Assembly: GCF_001458595.1 (NCBI RefSeq) | Contig: NZ_LN890328.1 | Location: 1,082,925 to 1,146,924 of the forward strand | Direction: 5' to 3' | DNA: 64,000 nt | From: Clostridium neonatale | GTDB lineage: Bacteria > Bacillota > Clostridia > Clostridiales > Clostridiaceae | In this document: positions 62,407 through 64,000 of the stretch, piece after piece | How positions within the stretch are numbered: position 1 is the first letter of the stretch | How the letters are laid out: every line of letters starts with the position of its first letter | Translations under genes and position numbers: made by a program | Notes under the pieces: generated by a model | What the model was told of the DNA's origin: nothing | Seen by the model: the letters and a program-made list of their open reading frames with translations, nothing else | Databases searched by the model: none

Positions 62407-64000
62407 TTATTCTAAGTCTCCAATTGAGGTTATTGTCAATAATTCATCTATTGTTGTTATTCCATCTAATACAAGTTTTTTGCATTGCATTGACAAAGTT
62501 CTCATGCCATTTTTTATAGCTATATCTTTAATCTCATCAGAATTTGCACCCATATTTATAGCATTTCTAATTTCTCTTGTCACTTCCATAATTTCATATA
62601 TTCCGATTCTTCCTGAATAACCTATATCATTGCAATATCCACAACCACATTTTTTATATAGCTTTAATGATTTTTCTATTGGATAATTTAATAATTTCTT
62701 TTCATATTCATTAGCTTCATACTCAATTTTACATTTATCACATACTTTTCTAACAAGTCTTTGTGCCATTATTCCAACAATTGAAGTAGATAATAAATAC
62801 GGTTTTATTCCCATATCTACAAGTCTTCCTATAGATGATGGTGCATCATTTGTATGAAGAGTACTTAAAACTAAATGTCCAGTTATAGCAGCTCTTACAG
62901 CTATTTCTGCTGTTTCAGCATCTCTTATCTCTCCAATCATTACAATATCGGGGTCTTGTCTTAATATACTCCTAAGACTACTTGCAAAAGTTAAACCTGC
63001 TTTTTCATTTACATTAACTTGATTTATTCCATTCATTGTATATTCTACTGGATCTTCAACAGTTATAATATTTAAACTACTTGAATTTACTTCACTTAAA
63101 ACAGTATAAAGACTTGTAGACTTTCCACTTCCTGTTGGACCTGTAACCAATATTATTCCATGAGGGTTGGATATTATTTTATCTAATACTTTTATATCCT
63201 CTTCACTCATTCCAAGTTGATTCTTCGTTAATAAATTTGCTGATTTATTTAAAATTCTTATAACTATTTTTTCTCCATAAATAACTGGTAAGATGGAAAC
63301 TCTAAGATCTATTTCTTGTCCATCTACTTTAATAATTATCTTACCATCTTGTGGTATTCTTTTTTCTGCTATATCTAAGTGAGCCATTATCTTTACTCTT
63401 GTAGTAAGTGAGCCTAAACTTTCTACTCCAATTTTGTTAATTGTTTTAAGTTTGCCATCAATTCTATATCTTATTATCACTTCATTTTCAAAAGGCTCTA
63501 TATGTATGTCCGATGCTTTCATTTCTATAGCATTTTTAAATAAATAGTCAACCATTTTAACTACTGGTGAATTATTCGTTTCATTTAAATCATTTTCTTG
63601 TACAGATGTTTTGTTAAGTTTTGAATTTTCCTTTGATAACTGCATAGCAGCCTGATCTACTTCTTGGCTTGTATAATATATACCAATAAATTTAACTATA
63701 TCTGCTTTTCTAGCAATAAATGATTCAACTTCAGAACCAGTTGAGATAGCAATATCATCAATAGCAAATATATTTAATGGATCTTCAAGTGCTACTTTTA
63801 TTTTATTGTCTTCAAATCCAAAAGGAATCAAGTTGTATCTCTTACATAAATTCTTAGATATTAATACTATAGCTTTTTTATCAAAATCTATGGTATTTAA
63901 ATCTACTTTCTTAATCCCAGTTTGTTGTTCTATTGACTCTATTATTTCATCTTCTGTTATTATTTTACTTTCAACTAAAATTTCACCTAGTTTTTTTCCC
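62407..64000 (-). CDS. pilB: Type IV pilus extension ATPase PilB (5' end beyond window)
   Basis: The frame stays open from the stop at 62407 to the right window edge, so the Met at 63831 is internal; the segment 63832-64000 continues upstream with GKKLGEILVESKIITEDEII, the N-terminal T2SSE_N-type domain. The ATPase shows Walker A GPTGSGKST, the Asp box ITVEDPVEY, Walker B IVMIGEIRDAETAE, the His box GHLVLSTLHTND and a zinc-binding tetracysteine (VCDKC ... CGCGYC). It powers pilus extension. It heads the part of the operon visible here; the promoter, and any c-di-GMP riboswitch, would lie outside. Confidence 0.95.
   Translation of the reverse strand, partial: GKKLGEILVESKIITEDEIIESIEQQTGIKKVDLNTIDFDKKAIVLISKNLCKRYNLIPFGFEDNKIKVALEDPLNIFAIDDIAISTGSEVESFIARKADIVKFIGIYYTSQEVDQAAMQLSKENSKLNKTSVQENDLNETNNSPVVKMVDYLFKNAIEMKASDIHIEPFENEVIIRYRIDGKLKTINKIGVESLGSLTTRVKIMAHLDIAEKRIPQDGKIIIKVDGQEIDLRVSILPVIYGEKIVIRILNKSANLLTKNQLGMSEEDIKVLDKIISNPHGIILVTGPTGSGKSTSLYTVLSEVNSSSLNIITVEDPVEYTMNGINQVNVNEKAGLTFASSLRSILRQDPDIVMIGEIRDAETAEIAVRAAITGHLVLSTLHTNDAPSSIGRLVDMGIKPYLLSTSIVGIMAQRLVRKVCDKCKIEYEANEYEKKLLNYPIEKSLKLYKKCGCGYCNDIGYSGRIGIYEIMEVTREIRNAINMGANSDEIKDIAIKNGMRTLSMQCKKLVLDGITTIDELLTITSIGDLE

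Noticed and set aside
48987..64000. c-di-GMP riboswitch controlling the pilus operon
   Set aside because: These are common before clostridial pilus genes, but the operon start is outside the window and no GEMM-like core is seen in the internal gaps.
1..64000. tRNA, rRNA or transposase genes
   Set aside because: No tRNA-like cloverleaf with a CCA end, rRNA segment or recognisable transposase was seen on reading both strands; short or degenerate ones could have been missed without a search tool.

Overview
The window is low-GC, AT-rich DNA with strong AGGAGG-type ribosome-binding sites, GTG/TTG starts, many factor-independent terminators and gene families typical of a motile, spore-forming, anaerobic Firmicute. 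The mutL-miaA pair, MotAB, an Opp transporter, a choline-binding protein, a trehalose PTS and a Gram-positive type IV pilus (T4P) operon point to a Clostridium sensu stricto species. A C. butyricum/C. beijerinckii-like organism is an inference from protein style, not a database result.

Layout, left to right. (1) 1-2743: miaA (cut by the left edge) and mutL, the end of a mismatch-repair operon whose usual partner mutS lies 31.7 kb away at 34416-37244. (2) 3169-11529: cell-envelope genes: a three-gene operon (YhgE/Pip-like membrane protein, coiled-coil lipoprotein, choline-binding protein), an L,D-transpeptidase, an M15 peptidase and an Amidase_6 protein. (3) 11607-15493: trehalose operon treB-treC-treR with two matched operators and a cre-like site in its promoter. 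(4) 15724-17499: a methyltransferase divergent from a LysR regulator. (5) 17743-22690: a sigV-rsiV-like ECF pair, motAB behind a probable sigma-D promoter, and a second ECF/anti-sigma pair. (6) 22907-32090: GH31 alpha-glucosidase, a two-component system, an RpiR regulator divergent from a GH1 6-phospho-beta-glucosidase, a flavin reductase and a soluble chemoreceptor. (7) 32241-33176: about 0.94 kb of non-coding, multiply inverted repeats. (8) 33177-40477: Gfo/Idh oxidoreductase, mutS, a cytidylate-kinase-like protein, an LDH-family enzyme and a class I glutamine amidotransferase-like hydrolase. (9) 40589-46482: oppABCDF. (10) 46951-48757: an ABC exporter whose permease is frameshifted in an A8 tract, followed by a truncated receiver-like gene. 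(11) 48987-64000: a T4P operon read leftwards: pilB (cut by the right edge), pilC, pilA, pilM, pilN, pilO, three minor or atypical prepilins and a 1525-residue VWA protein.

Working together: the envelope genes and the predicted lysozyme-responsive SigV/RsiV form a wall-remodelling and wall-stress group. The sugar genes (trehalose PTS, GH31, GH1) handle disaccharides or oligosaccharides, the first under clear TreR and probable CcpA control. MotAB, the chemoreceptor and the T4P operon support two kinds of motility or adhesion. The parts least explained by known families are the composite inverted-repeat locus at 32.2-33.2 kb, the giant VWA protein and the beta-solenoid-like prepilin that end the pilus operon, and the YhgE/lipoprotein/choline-binding cassette.
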